In this document: positions 18,901 to 28,085 of the stretch, one piece after another
How positions within the stretch are numbered: position 1 is the stretch's first letter
Layout: each line of letters opens with the position of its first letter
Assembly: GCA_022009815.1 (NCBI GenBank)
Contig: CP091725.1
Location: 1-64,000, forward strand
DNA: 64,000 nt
Direction: 5' to 3'
Source of the DNA: Bacteroidales bacterium
GTDB lineage: Bacteria; Bacteroidota; Bacteroidia; Bacteroidales; Muribaculaceae
Position numbers and translations under genes: made by a program
The notes under the pieces: generated by a model
What the model saw: only the letters and a program-made list of their open reading frames with translations
Databases searched by the model: none
What the model was told of the DNA's origin: nothing

Positions 18901-19938
18901 ACCCGTTGGTTGAATTAAAATTCTAAATTTTTACAAATGAAAAAGTTGCACATATCACTGATTTTTTTAGTAATTTAATGGTAGCTAAACCGTTGAATAC
19001 TATTTATCTGCATATGCGCAACTTCATAACAAATTTCGTCAGAATTCTGGGAATCTGCAAGGATTTCGCCGGAAATCGTGTTAATGAGCTCGGAAATATC
19101 CCCCCGTTGTGGTGTAGTTCCCAAGTTTTTCCGACCTTGAGGTCATCGCTTTGAGCATAACAGCCGAAGCGTTCCATATTGACAGCGAAAACTACCTTTT
19201 TTATCGTCTGAGCCATGAGAGCAAAGACGATTTGCCCAACCTGATCAGCCGCAGACAGTTCAATGCCCGCCGTAAGCTGACGGCACGACTTGCGGAGGAT
19301 ATCCGCAAGGATGTGGCAATGGCAATAGACGGTACAGAAGATGTATTCTGCATCGACTCCAAACCCATCAAGGTCTGTCAGAACGCAAGGGCAAAACGCT
19401 GCGCCATGGGGCATGACAATCCCGATGCGGCACCAGACTGGGGGATATTGTGCCTCGCAAGGGATGTATTATTATGGCTATAAACTCCACGCTGTTTGTG
19501 GAATACGCGGTGTCATACATGCTTACGATATGACAGCGGCAAGTGTCCACGACCTCCATTATCTCAAGGATGTGCAGTGGGAATATCATGACTGCATGAT
19601 GCTCGGAGACAAAGGATATCTCAGCACCGAGGTACAGCAGAATCTTTTTGATGTCGCTAACATTACGCTGGAAGTTCCCTATCGGCTGAATCAGAAGAAC
19701 TGGAAAGAGCCCACATCATGGGCTTGCAAGCGGTTTAGAAAACGTATCGAAACCGTATTCTCCCAACTCAACGACACGCTTATGATGATACGAAATTACG
19801 CAAAGCAATCCTGCGGACTTTTCACCCGAATGGCAGCAAAGATTGTCGCTAGGACTTTCATGCAATATGTCAATTACGCTAATCATCGTCCGATTGGAAA
19901 AAAATAAAATATTCGCTAATTTAATTCAACCAACGGGT
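18901..19938 (+). mobile_element. Complete IS982-family insertion sequence, 1,038 bp
   Basis: The ends are a perfect 19-bp inverted repeat, ACCCGTTGGTTGAATTAAA at 18,901-18,919 and its complement at 19,920-19,938, flanked by a 7-bp duplication TAGATTT. Length, one transposase gene and protein motifs fit IS982. It lies inside the candidate immunity gene of Rhs toxin B and on the opposite strand to the Rhs array. The intact ends and perfect target duplication indicate a fairly recent insertion. Confidence 0.95.
19014..19907 (+). pseudogene. IS982-family transposase (three apparent frameshifts)
   Basis: Reading across three +1 shifts gives about 297 residues, the usual length. It starts ATG at 19,014 (RNFITNFVRILG), then GVVPKF, SDLEVIALSITAEAFHIDS, LISRRQFNARRK, CIDSKPIKVC with the first catalytic Asp, YYYGYKLH, ASVHD, GDKGYLS with the second Asp, and RKRIETVFSQL with the catalytic Glu. 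The three shifts each look like one extra base in a homopolymer (C6 near 19,100, T5 near 19,130, G5 near 19,443). If these are assembly errors the enzyme is intact; otherwise it is dead. Confidence 0.85.
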
Positions 19939-19945
19939 TAGATTT
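19939..19945. repeat. Right target-site duplication of the IS982-type element (TAGATTT)
   Basis: Exact copy of 18,894-18,900 on the other side of the element. Confidence 0.92.
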
Positions 19946-20239
19946 ATAAATAGCATATTTTTTTCAATAGACGAAATTTTTGTTATTGGTTCCATTCATC
20001 CTAAACCCAGGACCAGCTATTCTAAACCCGTCCATATCAAGAATACGAAATATCTCATAATCATCCATTTCAAAGCTATCATTATTTGGCAAAAAATTAT
20101 TATTGAAAATTAGAGATTGAATGCCATAAAATCTTCCTTCATAATCTAAGACAACAAAGCAAAAACAGTGAACCTGTAAAGATAATTAGCAAAAAAACTT
20201 CTTTTTGTGATTCTTTTTCATTTTAACATTTGTAGTTAA

Positions 20240-20275
20240 GCGTTGCAGAATTTTTTTATTGATATTCTGCAACGC
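20240..20275 (-). promoter_or_regulatory. Perfect stem-loop between toxin B and its immunity gene
   Basis: GCGTTGCAGAAT at 20,240-20,251 pairs with ATTCTGCAACGC at 20,264-20,275 (12 bp, 12-base loop). It lies between the toxin stop (20,288) and the candidate immunity start (20,221). No U-tract follows on the minus strand, so it is not a textbook terminator. Confidence 0.8.
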
Positions 20276-20287
20276 ATTAGAGATTTA

Positions 20288-21721
20288 TTATTTTACAGGT
20301 TTGAAATAGAATGTAAATTTTCTCGGAAGATAGTGATAGGGCTTACCTCCAAATCTTTCAAGATTCGGCCCCATTCCATCAGGCTTTGTCTTAGTCCATT
20401 CGTTAATGTATGGAATTCGACCAAGAGTTTTTTCATCAATGAAATCAGGATCCCAAAATCCATCTCTCGAGAAAATAGAGTAAGAAACAGAAGATGCTTT
20501 CCCATTGGTAGATACGGAATAATCCACATTAGTATGTCCAATATGAAAAATCTTATCTGTCAAATCAATAGAAAAGTTACCTTCTGGTGCTACTTTCTCA
20601 TGAGTGATTTTATTATGTTTCATTTGGAATTTTTTATCTACTATTACTGAGAATGTTGCAATATCCCCAACATCAGCAGATTCTCCATTCCCATATAGGT
20701 AATGTGCGACCGCTTCAACATTGTTATTTACACGTATAGCATTTTTGGGGCGTTCGTGAATCCACAATGTGTTCTTCTTTAATACAGTTCCCTCTTGGAT
20801 ATTAGGATTACTATTTTTATTGAATGAAATACCATTATGGACTAAAAACGTTTTAGCATCTTTATCCTTAACTCCAAGGAAATTAGCAAGAGTTTGGACA
20901 TTATCTTTTTTATTAGCGACCAAATTGCCCTCATTATCCCACTCCCAATTACCCGTTGGATCAAAAAATCTTATCGGGTTATTAAAGAATGCTCTATAAG
21001 GAGTCCATGAAGGAGCATAATCTGCTAATTTATCTACACTCATCCACAGACTCAGCCTCGGCTCATAGTATCTCGCACCGTAGTAGTACATACCTGTCTC
21101 CTCGTCAAATTCCTTTGCGTTGAAGAGATAAGGCGTATTCCATACACTGTTGTGCTCCTCTATGAACACCTCACCGAACGGTACATACTCGATGTGCTGC
21201 ACTACCTCTACTTCAAGGTTGGTGATGAAGCTGGAGCTGCCGAGATGGTCAGGATGGTAGAAGAACTGCAGGTTCTCGTAGTTGTCAGGGTCTTTGAAAG
21301 ACTTGGCAACTGCGCGTGCCTGAGCCTTCCGAGCCCGTGCCATTGCCGCCTCCATATAGCCGTCATTGCAGCAGAATCCTTCACCGTCGGCATAGTTGTC
21401 GTTGTCGGTTCCGTTATAAGGTACATCAAAGGTCTTGTAGTTGTCCTTGATTACCTGTTGCTGTGCCGCATACTTAGCCTTGTAGTTTACCGAAAGACCA
21501 TCAGTATTGGCTCCGGCATATTCAATGCGGCGAGGGTCAGAACCGTAAGAGGCGAAATCGCCGACCTTCGACACGATGCGCTGACTGCCTGCGTAGATAT
21601 GCTTGGTGTAACGACCGCCCTGATTAGCCACAAGATACGGACTGACATAGAGCGAGAACTTCGCCGTGTTGGTGAAGCCGCCGGAGAATACTCCGTTGAC
21701 ATACACCTGATTGCTCATCAT
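20288..21721 (-). CDS. Orphan Rhs core with toxin tip B (unknown fold)
   Basis: 477 residues, intact. It lacks the N-terminal part of an Rhs protein and starts inside the core (NQVYVNGVFSGG). It then shows HIYAGSQRIVSKVGDF, the RHS core FYHPDHLGSSSFITNL, EYVPFGEVFIEE, FNAKEFDEETGMYYYGARYYEP, and ends its conserved part with FFDPTGNWEW. The last ~215 residues (about 20,955-20,288) are a unique tip: DNVQTLANFLGVKDKDAKTF, WIHERPKNAIRV, then a charged, aromatic C terminus (DGFWDPDFIDE). I recognise no toxin family. Without an N-terminal export region it is probably a displaced cassette, expressible only after recombination with a full-length rhs gene. A candidate immunity gene follows. Confidence 0.85.
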   Translation of the reverse strand: MMSNQVYVNGVFSGGFTNTAKFSLYVSPYLVANQGGRYTKHIYAGSQRIVSKVGDFASYGSDPRRIEYAGANTDGLSVNYKAKYAAQQQVIKDNYKTFDVPYNGTDNDNYADGEGFCCNDGYMEAAMARARKAQARAVAKSFKDPDNYENLQFFYHPDHLGSSSFITNLEVEVVQHIEYVPFGEVFIEEHNSVWNTPYLFNAKEFDEETGMYYYGARYYEPRLSLWMSVDKLADYAPSWTPYRAFFNNPIRFFDPTGNWEWDNEGNLVANKKDNVQTLANFLGVKDKDAKTFLVHNGISFNKNSNPNIQEGTVLKKNTLWIHERPKNAIRVNNNVEAVAHYLYGNGESADVGDIATFSVIVDKKFQMKHNKITHEKVAPEGNFSIDLTDKIFHIGHTNVDYSVSTNGKASSVSYSIFSRDGFWDPDFIDEKTLGRIPYINEWTKTKPDGMGPNLERFGGKPYHYLPRKFTFYFKPVK

Positions 21722-21795
21722 TTTAGATTTTACTTTATTTTATAATTTAGTCATTATAGTTGTCGATACCATAATCTAATTTCTCGTATAATTTC

Positions 21796-22286
21796 TTAAT
21801 TAAGAAACACCAACAAATCAATCGGTAAGGGACTTGGTATAGATATTGAGTCAAATATCATATCCTTAATAATACAATTCCCGTTTATAAAAGCAAAATA
21901 TGCGGGATACCCAGCTTGAAATTTGCTTCCAATTTTTCCCTGATTTGGTTCGTCCAAATATTGAATATTGGCAAAGTATTTAGCAACCGACCCTCTACTG
22001 TTGCCATTATCATTAAACTTGACGGGAATCAGTTCAAAATTCTTATTTTGTGTATCAATCGTCACAAAATATTCAGTACCTATGGTATCGTTGACAACTA
22101 TCAAATAAAATTGTTCTTTAATACCAAAAAAACAATTTTTTCGACTCGTTAGTTGTAGATTCTGGCATTTTATTGAGAATAGCAGATACTAATTCTCTGT
22201 TTCCCTGTACCGTATTAGGCTCAGCAAAAACCTTGCTGTTTCCGACCACGATGAACATAATATAAAAAAACAAAAATTTCTCTCAT
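21796..22286 (-). CDS. Candidate immunity protein for toxin C, exported (apparent frameshifts)
   Basis: Allowing one base fewer in each of two T7 runs (near 22,265 and 22,130) gives one protein of about 163 residues starting at the ATG at 22,286. It opens with a signal peptide (MREIFVF-YIMFIVVGNS, cleavage near FAEP). The mature part includes ELVSAILNKMPE, EYFVTIDTQNKNFELIPV and YPAYFAFINGNCIIKDM, strand-rich and small, as many periplasmic immunity proteins are. It begins 100 bases after the toxin C stop, after a 16-bp stem-loop. No family is recognised; the function is inferred from position, size and export signal. Confidence 0.55.
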
Positions 22287-22314
22287 ATTCCTATTGCTTT
22301 TAATATATAGTATT

Positions 22315-22354
22315 GCTAAACTTGGTATATGGTTCTACATATACCAAGTTTAGC
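22315..22354 (-). promoter_or_regulatory. Perfect stem-loop between toxin C and its immunity gene
   Basis: GCTAAACTTGGTATAT at 22,315-22,330 pairs perfectly with ATATACCAAGTTTAGC at 22,339-22,354 (16 bp, 8-base loop). It sits midway between the toxin stop (22,386) and the immunity start (22,286). No U-tract follows. Confidence 0.85.
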
Positions 22355-22385
22355 GAATGCTTGTTGTTATTTAGTATAAGGCAAA

Positions 22386-24661
22386 CTATAAGGACTTACA
22401 ATATCTTTTTCCTCCGGCATGGTCTGATCCATCTCTTTGGGGGAGTCTGAGCAATCTCCTTACAAGATTGTCCGTTCTAATTGCGTTTGTATTATTATGT
22501 ACAGGACTTTCTTTTCTTGCAGATGGTAGTCCATGACCCAATAATTCATGTGCAGATGTTACGGCCTTAAGCTTATCTTGGACACCCCTAATAAAAGAAT
22601 GCGATCCTTTAGATGTTGGGACATTGAATCCTTCCCCTCCAAGAGTTTGAATGGTGGCATCATCGTAATAGTAGCGTGTAGACCCATCAGAACGTTCTTC
22701 TCGTTTTTCTGAATGCATCTCCAATTTTACTATCAGGGTCAATACTGTTCAGATACTTATTAATATCTGAGTACCCGCTTGATGAAACTTCTTCTCCATC
22801 CTTCAAATATTCTATTGAATGAACTTCTTTAGAATTAATGGTATTGACGAGTAAGCTAATATATGCCATTTCATCTTCTGAGCAAGTTACACCATCAAGA
22901 GCGTCTGCCAGTGCTGCGTCAGGAATTTGTTGGAACTTTTTACCTTTCAATGAAATCAAAGAACGTAAATTATCAAACTTCGAATCTCCTAAAATTAAAT
23001 GAACATCGCTTTTGAATTCTTCAGCGTCACTTTTAGTTACACCCCTAATCTCCATACCGGTAGGATCTGAATATGCAATAGGATTTTGTGCCGCATAAAT
23101 ATATGTTGAATAATCCGGATACTTTTCTTCCATTGGGTCGGTTGACATCCATAGACTCAACCTTGGCTCATAGTACCTCGCACCATAGTAGTACATACCG
23201 GTCTCCTCGTCAAACTCTTTCGCATTGAAGAGGTAAGGCGTGTTCCACACGCTGTTGCGCTCCTCTATGAAAACCTCTCCGAACGGCACATACTCGATGT
23301 GCTGTACCACTTCGCCTTCAAGGTTGGTGATGAAGCTGGAACTTCCAAGATGGTCAGGATGGTAGAAGAACTGCAGGTTCTCGTAGTTGTCAGGGTCTTT
23401 GAAAGACTTGGCAACTGCGTGTGCCTGTGCCTTCCGTGCCTGAGCAACCGCCGCCTCCATAGAGCCGTCGTTGCAGCAGAATCCCTCTCCGTCGGCGTAG
23501 TTGTCGTTGTCGGTACCGTTGTAAGGTACATCAAAGGTCTTGTAATTGTCCTTGATTACCTGCTGCTGTGCCGCATACTTAGCCTTATAGTTGACAGAAA
23601 GACCGTCAGTGTTGGCACCTGCATACTCAATGCGGCGCGGGTCAGAGCCGTAGGAGGCGAAATCGCCGACCTTTGACACGATGCGCTGGCTGCCTGCGTA
23701 GATATGTTTGGTGTAACGGCCGCCTTGGTTGGCCACGAGATACGGGCTGACATAGAGCGAGAACTTCGCGGTATTGGTGGAGCCGCCAGAGAAGACTCCG
23801 TTGACATACACCTGGTCGCTTTCGCCGGAAGTCTTGACCGTGCGCTCACCGTCGGCATCATACCAGTAGTTGGACACGAAGCCGTTGTCGTCCACCGCGA
23901 GCAGACGGTTCTCCTCGTCCCAGATGAGCTTGCGCTCTCTTGTGCCGACTTCATTATGTCCATCCTTCATCATACGTCCGGTGTTCACATATACAAGATT
24001 TCCGTTCTTGTCATACAAATATACGTGATTGTTTCGATATTATTGTCTCCCGGAGTCTCTTCCGTGCGATAATTCACATCTTTAACACTTGCAAGTTGGA
24101 ATTTCTTACCGGCTTCAGTACCGTATGTGTATGACAGGTCATAGCCTACATTGAGCGTGCCGTTGAACTGCACGTTGTCCTGAGTCAGATGCTGGCTCTT
24201 CGATTTGATGCGGTGCATATTGTCGTAGCCCATGGCAAGGGTGTAGGACGCAGACTTGCTGTCGGCTCCTGTATAAGTACCCGTAGCGGAAACGAGACGG
24301 TACAGTCCGTCGTAGGTATAGGCATGCGACATCCGGCCGCCGGCATTGCCGCTGGCAGGAAGCGAGGCATTGTTAGCCACCGAAAGGACATTGCTGACAG
24401 CATCAAAGGTATAGTCGTTGTCCATGATGGTCTTGTTGCCGCTGTTCACCGCGAGGTTGCTCAGGCGACGGCGGTCGTCGTAAGTGTAGAACGTCTCCGC
24501 ACCGTTGCAATACTTCAGGTAGCTGCGCTGCTCGAACTTGTCATAGCCCAGCTTGGTGATGTAGTCATAGCCGTATGACTTCTCACCACGGACTTTCTCA
24601 AGCTGACCGCCGAGGTTGTAAGAATAGGTAATCTTCTCCTCGTCTGGATAAATCATCTCTA
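22386..24661 (-). CDS. Orphan Rhs core with toxin tip C containing HELLGH (apparent frameshifts)
   Basis: The longest Rhs copy, about 755 residues over three frames. The 5' end is cut at 24,661 (LEMIYPDEEK), so there is no export region. YD repeats (KLGYDKFEQRSYLKYCNG, YTYDGLYRLVSATGTY) lead to FYHPDHLGSSSFITNL, VPFGEVFIEE and AYSDPTGMEIRG, where the conserved part ends. The ~220-residue tip follows: DAEEFKSDVHLILGDSKFD, then TSAHELLGHGLPSARKESP and RDGSDHAGG. HELLGH fits the HExxGH zinc motif known from dipeptidyl peptidase III, so a metallopeptidase-like toxin is possible; the rest shows no DPP III similarity I can see. Breaks are near 24,030 (A run, -1) and 22,705 (A5, +1). Confidence 0.82.
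24157..24603. repeat. 447-bp block identical to 17,867-18,313
   Basis: Partner of the identical block in Rhs copy A; see that entry. Its edges fall inside the YD-repeat region, not at module borders. Confidence 0.92.
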
Positions 24662-24663
24662 AC

Positions 24664-24778
24664 CCGTATTACTTGGATTTTATATGGAAATGTTTCAAAG
24701 ACATAAGGGGAATTATCCTCTGATAAACCCTGCTGAATTTTAAGGCGGTTTATAGCCTTATTTTATTGATACTTTCAT
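24664..24778 (-). pseudogene. Truncated 5' end of an unrecognised gene abutting Rhs copy C
   Basis: From an ATG at 24,778 the minus strand reads MKVSIK, then after a likely one-base slip AINRLKIQQGLSEDNSPYVF and ETFPYKIQVIR, about 38 codons that look protein-like. It breaks off at 24,661-24,664, where the Rhs homology begins. A TATCTTTG element lies 150 bases upstream. It may be the start of a transposase or recombinase left by an old recombination, but I cannot name the family. Confidence 0.35.
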
Positions 24779-25402
24779 CTTGTTTTTATTTTAAATTCTG
24801 AACGGTTTCGTCTAACCGTTTGATGAATAAACATTTAACGGAGTATCTGAAAAGTAATGGTAACGACTAGGAAACCGTGCGATTTTCAGCGTTTTGCGGT
24901 GTTTTACTATCAAATAACTCTTTCAGGTGCAAAGATACGACAAATCTTTGATATAGTATCCAATACAAACAGTATTCGCCATTTTTTGCCTTTCGATATA
25001 TACCTATTTGCTTATGCCGTTATTTTTTGCAGATTTGGATAAAAAAGGAAAGGCAAAATTCAGGAAGCATTGAAATTCTTTACTTTAGTTAGTGCAAAAA
25101 TCGAATAATTTATTGTAACTTTGCAGCGGATTCGGTGTGCATATAATACCATCCCAATTAAGATAAGTCGCAACATATATAGTGGTTTTCAATATGATTA
25201 TGAACAATTGTACAATATTAACAGGTAAAAACACCGTTAATATTGCATATCATAAACCTTGGTAATTTTTCCACATTCAAATCTAATTAATTCGATTTGA
25301 ATGTCATTGTCTTTGTAATCCGGCATGCTATTTCAGGCTTGTCGAGAGATTTTTTGTGCTATAAAATCAAGAAACATTCAAAAGATAAAAGGAAAAATTC
25401 AA
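24779..25402. other. 624-bp gene-free stretch between the Rhs array and the mef gene
   Basis: No convincing ORF. On the minus strand there is a TATCTTTG element (24,930-24,937) directed at the truncated gene above; on the plus strand a TAACTTTG (25,116-25,123) points toward the mef gene, about 280 bases upstream of its start. The left end of the mobilizable element probably lies here, but I found no repeat that would fix the attachment site. Confidence 0.6.
25116..25123 (+). promoter_or_regulatory. Candidate -7 element upstream of the mef gene
   Basis: TAACTTTG followed by GCAGC fits the -7 consensus; no TTTG at 19-21 bases upstream. It would give a leader of about 270 nt before the mef start, long enough for attenuation, which is common in inducible macrolide genes. 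That is inference. Confidence 0.4.
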
Positions 25403-26629
25403 ATGGAAAAAATCAGAAATTGGAAACAAGATTTCTATACAATATGGGCGGGGCAAGCTGTGTCCCTGATAACAAGTGGGGTTCTTCAAATGGCCATCAT
25501 CTGGCATCTGACAAATACAACAGGGTCTGCGATGGTGTTGTCAATGGCGACCTTGGTTGGGTTTCTACCTCAAGCGGTTTTAGGTTCTGCAATCGGAGTA
25601 CTTGTTGACCGCTGGAACCGGAAAATGGTCATGATTGGTGCAGATGTCATCATAGCTTGTGCTGGACTGGTACTTACCGTAATTTCCCTGTCAGCGGAAC
25701 TACCTGTATGGATAGTAATGCTCATCCTCTTCATTAGAAGCGTTGGCACTGCATTCCATTCCCCTGCGTTAAGTGCGGTAACACCTCTTTTAGTGCCTGA
25801 AGAACAGTTAGTCAAATGTGCCGGCTACACCCAGTCCATCCAATCGGCAAGTTTCATCCTAAGTCCGGCAATTGCCGCTTTTCTCTATGCAAAATGGGGG
25901 TTGAATTCTGCGGTTGCCCTTGACGTATTCGGAGCAATAATTGCCTGTATCACTGTTGCAATGGTTCACATCCCAAAACAACCGATTGAAGCGCTGCAGC
26001 AAGAAAACTTTTTCACCGAACTGCGCATTGGCTATAACGCAATACGACAAAATAAAGCTCTTTTCACATTGCTTTGGATAGGAGCAATCAATATGTTCAT
26101 TTATATGCCAATCAATGCGCTATTTCCGCTGATGAGTATGAATTATTTCGAGGGAAGTACCTTGCATGCTTCCGTGGTGGAAATTGTTTTTGCAGTTGGT
26201 ATGTTGTTGGGCGGACTTCTATTGGGCGCATGGGGAGGTTTCAAAAAGCGCATGGCAAATATCATCGGCTCTATCTTTCTTGTGGGAGTGTCATTGACTG
26301 TTTCCGGCTTGCTACCAACCAATGGTTTTATGATATTTGCGATATGTTGTACGTTGATGGGCTTTTCTGCCCCATTCTATAATGGAGTACAGACCGCGCT
26401 ATTTCAAGAACAGATACAACCCGAGTATTTAGGGCGTGTTTTCGGACTTCTTGGCAGCATCATGTCGTTTGCCATGCCGCTTGGGTTGGTAGTGTCGGGT
26501 GCATTTGCAGACCAAATCGGGGTAAACCGTTGGTTTTTGTTCTCAGGTATGGCTATTCTGCTTCTCGCTATAATAGCCTTATGTCTTCCACAACTTAGAA
26601 AGGTCGACAATCAAAAACAAAAATCATGA
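25403..26629 (+). CDS. MFS efflux pump of the Mef (macrolide efflux) group
   Basis: 408 residues from the ATG at 25,403 (preceded by AAAAGGAAAAATTCAA), about the length of Mef proteins; in-frame codons upstream are unlikely to be coding. It has twelve hydrophobic segments. The N-terminal half is strikingly Mef-like: NWKQDFYTIWAGQAVSLITS, SAMVLSMATLVGFLPQAV, GVLVDRWNRK, FIRSVGTAFHSPAL, TPLLVPEEQLVKCAGYTQS. It resembles Mef(En2) of Bacteroides, which travels on NBU2-type elements, and the adjacent mobilization genes agree. It should pump 14- and 15-membered macrolides. No lincosamide gene (linA) follows, unlike NBU2. The exact variant cannot be set without alignment. Confidence 0.85.
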   Translation: MEKIRNWKQDFYTIWAGQAVSLITSGVLQMAIIWHLTNTTGSAMVLSMATLVGFLPQAVLGSAIGVLVDRWNRKMVMIGADVIIACAGLVLTVISLSAELPVWIVMLILFIRSVGTAFHSPALSAVTPLLVPEEQLVKCAGYTQSIQSASFILSPAIAAFLYAKWGLNSAVALDVFGAIIACITVAMVHIPKQPIEALQQENFFTELRIGYNAIRQNKALFTLLWIGAINMFIYMPINALFPLMSMNYFEGSTLHASVVEIVFAVGMLLGGLLLGAWGGFKKRMANIIGSIFLVGVSLTVSGLLPTNGFMIFAICCTLMGFSAPFYNGVQTALFQEQIQPEYLGRVFGLLGSIMSFAMPLGLVVSGAFADQIGVNRWFLFSGMAILLLAIIALCLPQLRKVDNQKQKS

Positions 26630-26656
26630 TTTATGAAACGTAACTAAATCTAAACA

Positions 26657-26702
26657 GCAATAAGCCTCTGATAGGGAAATACGATTATCGGAGGCTTATT
26701 GC
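26657..26702. terminator. Bidirectional terminator between mef and the mobilization gene
   Basis: GCAATAAGCCTCTGATA (26,657-26,673) pairs with TATCGGAGGCTTATTGC (26,686-26,702), 17 bp with one G-T mismatch. It lies between the convergent ends of the efflux and relaxase genes. Confidence 0.85.
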
Positions 26703-26718
26703 AATCTGTTTTAACTAC

Positions 26719-28085
26719 TTATGTAATTCCTCTACTTTTCCTTTGTGGTTGAATTGGCTGTCGTATGCTCTGCCGTAGCCTGTCGAACTGTTCCCTGAAC
26801 CATTCGCCTATGGGCTGGCGGTTGATTACGAGTGTCAGTTTAGACTTGTCCGCAGGGTCTTTCACCACTTGAAAGCCTGCTCTTTCTGTCGTAAAACTCC
26901 GATTATGTTCCTCCGAATAAAGTTTGCCCTCGTATATCAAAGGCTTACCATAAGTCAATGTCGTGGTCTGCCTTTCATTGAACCCGACAAGGCGGCACAG
27001 GCTCTCTATTCTCATAATTTCCTTTGCCATAGGAAACCATGCACACAGCTTTTCGATAATGCGTTTCAAACCTGATACTTCATCTTTGTGTCTGACACTT
27101 TTTTCCGCCATCTCCTTACGGTGATTCTGCTGTATTTCCAACAACTGGCGGTTGTGCTCGGTTTGCATCGTGTGTATGCGGTTTTGCAGTATCTCAATGG
27201 TTTCCTCATGGGTGGCAACTTCCCGATACAGGGCGGTGTTCTCCCTTTCCAAAGTCTTGACCTTGTTGCTCCCGAAAAGAGAACCGACACTTTCAGCTAT
27301 GTTGGTCGCTGCGGTGGTGGCTGCACCTTTCAGTTTCTCGGTCTGTACCTCTTTCTTGGCTTGTCTGAGTTCCTGTTCGGTTTCGGTTTCTGCTCCTGTA
27401 ACCGCTTGTTTTCTGCATCAAGGGCAGCGTTCTTTTTCTGTATGTCCCGATAATACTGTGTCGTGGTGGTGTGCCGTGCTTCGGAACCTCGCACACCTCG
27501 CTGTAATCCGTATTTAGCCATAACCCTTGCATAATTGTCGTGGTACGCAATCAAGGTCTGACGGTTGAACAGGTCATCGGCACACAAACGGACGGTATTT
27601 GCTTTCTTGTGATACTTCCGTTTGCCGTCTTCCTGCTCTTTCTTGGCTTTGCGCCTTTCACCTGTCACGATGGGAACAATGGCTGCATGGATATGCGGTG
27701 TCTTCTCGTCCATGTGAAGATGGGCGGCAACCACGTTCTCCCTGCCGAATGTGGCTTGCAGCCATTGGATGCTGTCGCTGCACCATTCGTCAAGTCTTCC
27801 GTTTTCCTGTATGTCCATCATGTCCTCATGTGTTCCCGACAGAACCACTCGGACTACACGGACTTGGTCATGTGTAATCTTCCGCTTGATGCCTGCCGTG
27901 TTCAGCCTGTGGGCAATCGCTTCATCCCTGCCATGAACGCCATCGGGGTATTCTATAAGTACCCTGTTCAGATGCGTTCTTGTCGGGTCTGCGTTTTTAG
28001 GTATGATTCTTCTCTCTATATGGTCGGATTGTACGGTGTCCGATGAACCTTTTGCTTTCTTTATGTCCAATGAAAAATATCCCAT
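26719..28085 (-). CDS. MobV-type relaxase / plasmid recombination protein (apparent frameshift)
   Basis: About 455 residues across one break. The N-terminal relaxase domain carries RTHLNRVL and the metal-binding motif HLHMDEKTPHIHAAIVPI (HxDExTPHxH), diagnostic of MobV/Pre relaxases, which nick oriT and start transfer with help from a conjugative element. The C-terminal third is a charged coiled coil (QELRQAKKEVQTEKLKG, then the EIL-Q-R repeats). The frames meet near 27,395 (QEQ to ETETEQEL), a likely lost G. It is convergent with mef and downstream of the primase on the same strand. The oriT is probably just upstream, but I could not define a nick site. Confidence 0.88.

Larger units (their letters stand above)
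18646..20221 (-). pseudogene. Candidate immunity gene downstream of Rhs toxin B, split by the IS982-type element
   Basis: Removing the IS element and one 7-bp target copy joins two open stretches into about 177 codons. It starts at an ATG at 20,221, 66 bases after the toxin B stop. The N terminus (KKNHKKKFF then a hydrophobic run, read by allowing one base in a T7 run) looks like a signal or membrane anchor. The middle reads LDYEGRFYGIQSLIFNNN and DDYEIFRILDMDG. After a TGA near 19,965, and beyond the IS, it continues IQCQTENGLIEDY and RREEL-like residues, ending with a hydrophobic ISKLLSLSIMAISILLLFC tail. At least two more indels or a true stop are present. Immunity is inferred only from position; I recognise no family. 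Confidence 0.5.

Noticed and set aside
24655..24680. ACCCGT next to Rhs copy C as a possible second IS982 end
   Set aside because: Only six bases agree with the 19-bp terminal repeat; the following bases do not match.
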